Assembly (NCBI GenBank): GCA_947570515.1
Contig: CANOUM010000087.1
Span: 1-6,803, forward strand
Direction: 5' to 3'
DNA: 6,803 nucleotides
From: an uncultured Clostridia bacterium
Lineage (GTDB): Bacteria > Bacillota > Clostridia > Lachnospirales > Bianqueaceae
In this document: positions 6,460 to 6,803 of the stretch, piece after piece
Layout: each line of letters begins with the position of its first letter
Position numbering within the stretch: the first letter of the stretch is position 1
Notes under the pieces: generated by a model
What the model was told of the DNA's origin: nothing
The model's database searches: none
What the model saw: the letters and a program-made list of their open reading frames with translations, nothing else
Translations under genes and position numbers: made by a program

Positions 6460-6803
6460 GTGCTGGAGCATATTTTAAATCAGGAAATAGAGACGGTATG
6501 TAAACAGCTTGGGCCAGATACGCACATCGCAAAGCTGTTTCGCAATTGTTATCCTAACACCTTGTTAACAACGACAAAGCCGGGAAGCGATGGGCGGTAT
6601 TTTGTTTTTACAGGCGATATTCCTGCGATGTGGTTAAGAGACTCTTCTGCGCAGGTACGGCATTATTTACCGCTTGCCGGTCGTCATAAAGAGATTGCAG
6701 ATGTCATCGAGGGGCTTTGCCGACAACAGACATTTTGTATTTTAACAGATCCTTATGCAAATGCGTATAATGAAGAACCCAATTGGAATTGCTATCGTAT
6801 CGA
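6460..6803 (+). CDS. Glycoside hydrolase family 125, exo-alpha-1,6-mannosidase (N-terminal part)
   Basis: An open frame of 114 codons begins at GTG 6460, 3 nt after the ansA stop, and runs off the window without a stop. The fragment carries GH125 (formerly DUF1237) signatures: FVFTGDIPAMWLRDSSAQV (48-66), HYLPLAG (68-74) and DPYANAYN (97-104). Family members remove non-reducing alpha-1,6-linked mannose, with inversion, from N-glycan type oligosaccharides. No signal peptide is present, so it would act on imported glycans in the cytoplasm, as described for the streptococcal and clostridial enzymes. A complete protein should be about 420-430 aa, so roughly three quarters is missing, including the general acid (Asp) and base (Glu), whose presence cannot be checked. 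It is probably the sixth gene of the operon starting at 1900. Confidence 0.9.
   Translation, partial: MLEHILNQEIETVCKQLGPDTHIAKLFRNCYPNTLLTTTKPGSDGRYFVFTGDIPAMWLRDSSAQVRHYLPLAGRHKEIADVIEGLCRQQTFCILTDPYANAYNEEPNWNCYRI

Overview
The window looks like a chromosomal carbohydrate-catabolism locus from a low-to-mid GC Gram-positive bacterium, most likely a gut-type member of the Bacillota (Clostridia, Lachnospiraceae-like, or Erysipelotrichia). This rests on strong purine-rich Shine-Dalgarno sites, several GTG starts, a sigma-A type promoter (TTGACT, 17 bp, TAAAAT) and the protein families present. The taxonomic call is inference; there is no marker gene. All genes are on the + strand, and the window has no RNA gene, CRISPR array or mobile element.

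Left block (1-1823): the last 17 codons of an unidentified gene overlap by ATGA with nagA (N-acetylglucosamine-6-phosphate deacetylase). nagA in turn overlaps by ATGA with a Nudix-related protein of the COG4112 type. The nagA coding sequence carries a perfect 13-bp inverted repeat with a 4-nt loop (152-181) that its protein function does not explain.

Right block (1824-6803): a 76-bp gap holds the only convincing promoter. Six tightly packed genes follow, with no terminator visible between them: a Gfo/Idh/MocA oxidoreductase, a TIM-barrel sugar isomerase/epimerase-like protein, a second and divergent NagA-family deacetylase, the mechanosensitive channel MscL, a cytoplasmic type L-asparaginase (AnsA), and the start of a GH125 exo-alpha-1,6-mannosidase that runs off the window. 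The mscL, sugar-isomerase and GH125 starts are set by their ribosome binding sites: mscL begins at GTG 5042, the isomerase at ATG 2987 and GH125 at GTG 6460.

Read together, the locus suggests intracellular breakdown of imported host-type N-glycan fragments. GH125 would trim mannose, the two deacetylases would process N-acetylated amino sugars, and the asparaginase could consume the linkage asparagine. The oxidoreductase, isomerase and second deacetylase form a three-gene module whose substrate is unknown. It could be a redox route for an unusual amino sugar or glycoside. No single gene here belongs to an unknown family; what may be new is the combination, the divergent second deacetylase and the palindrome inside nagA.
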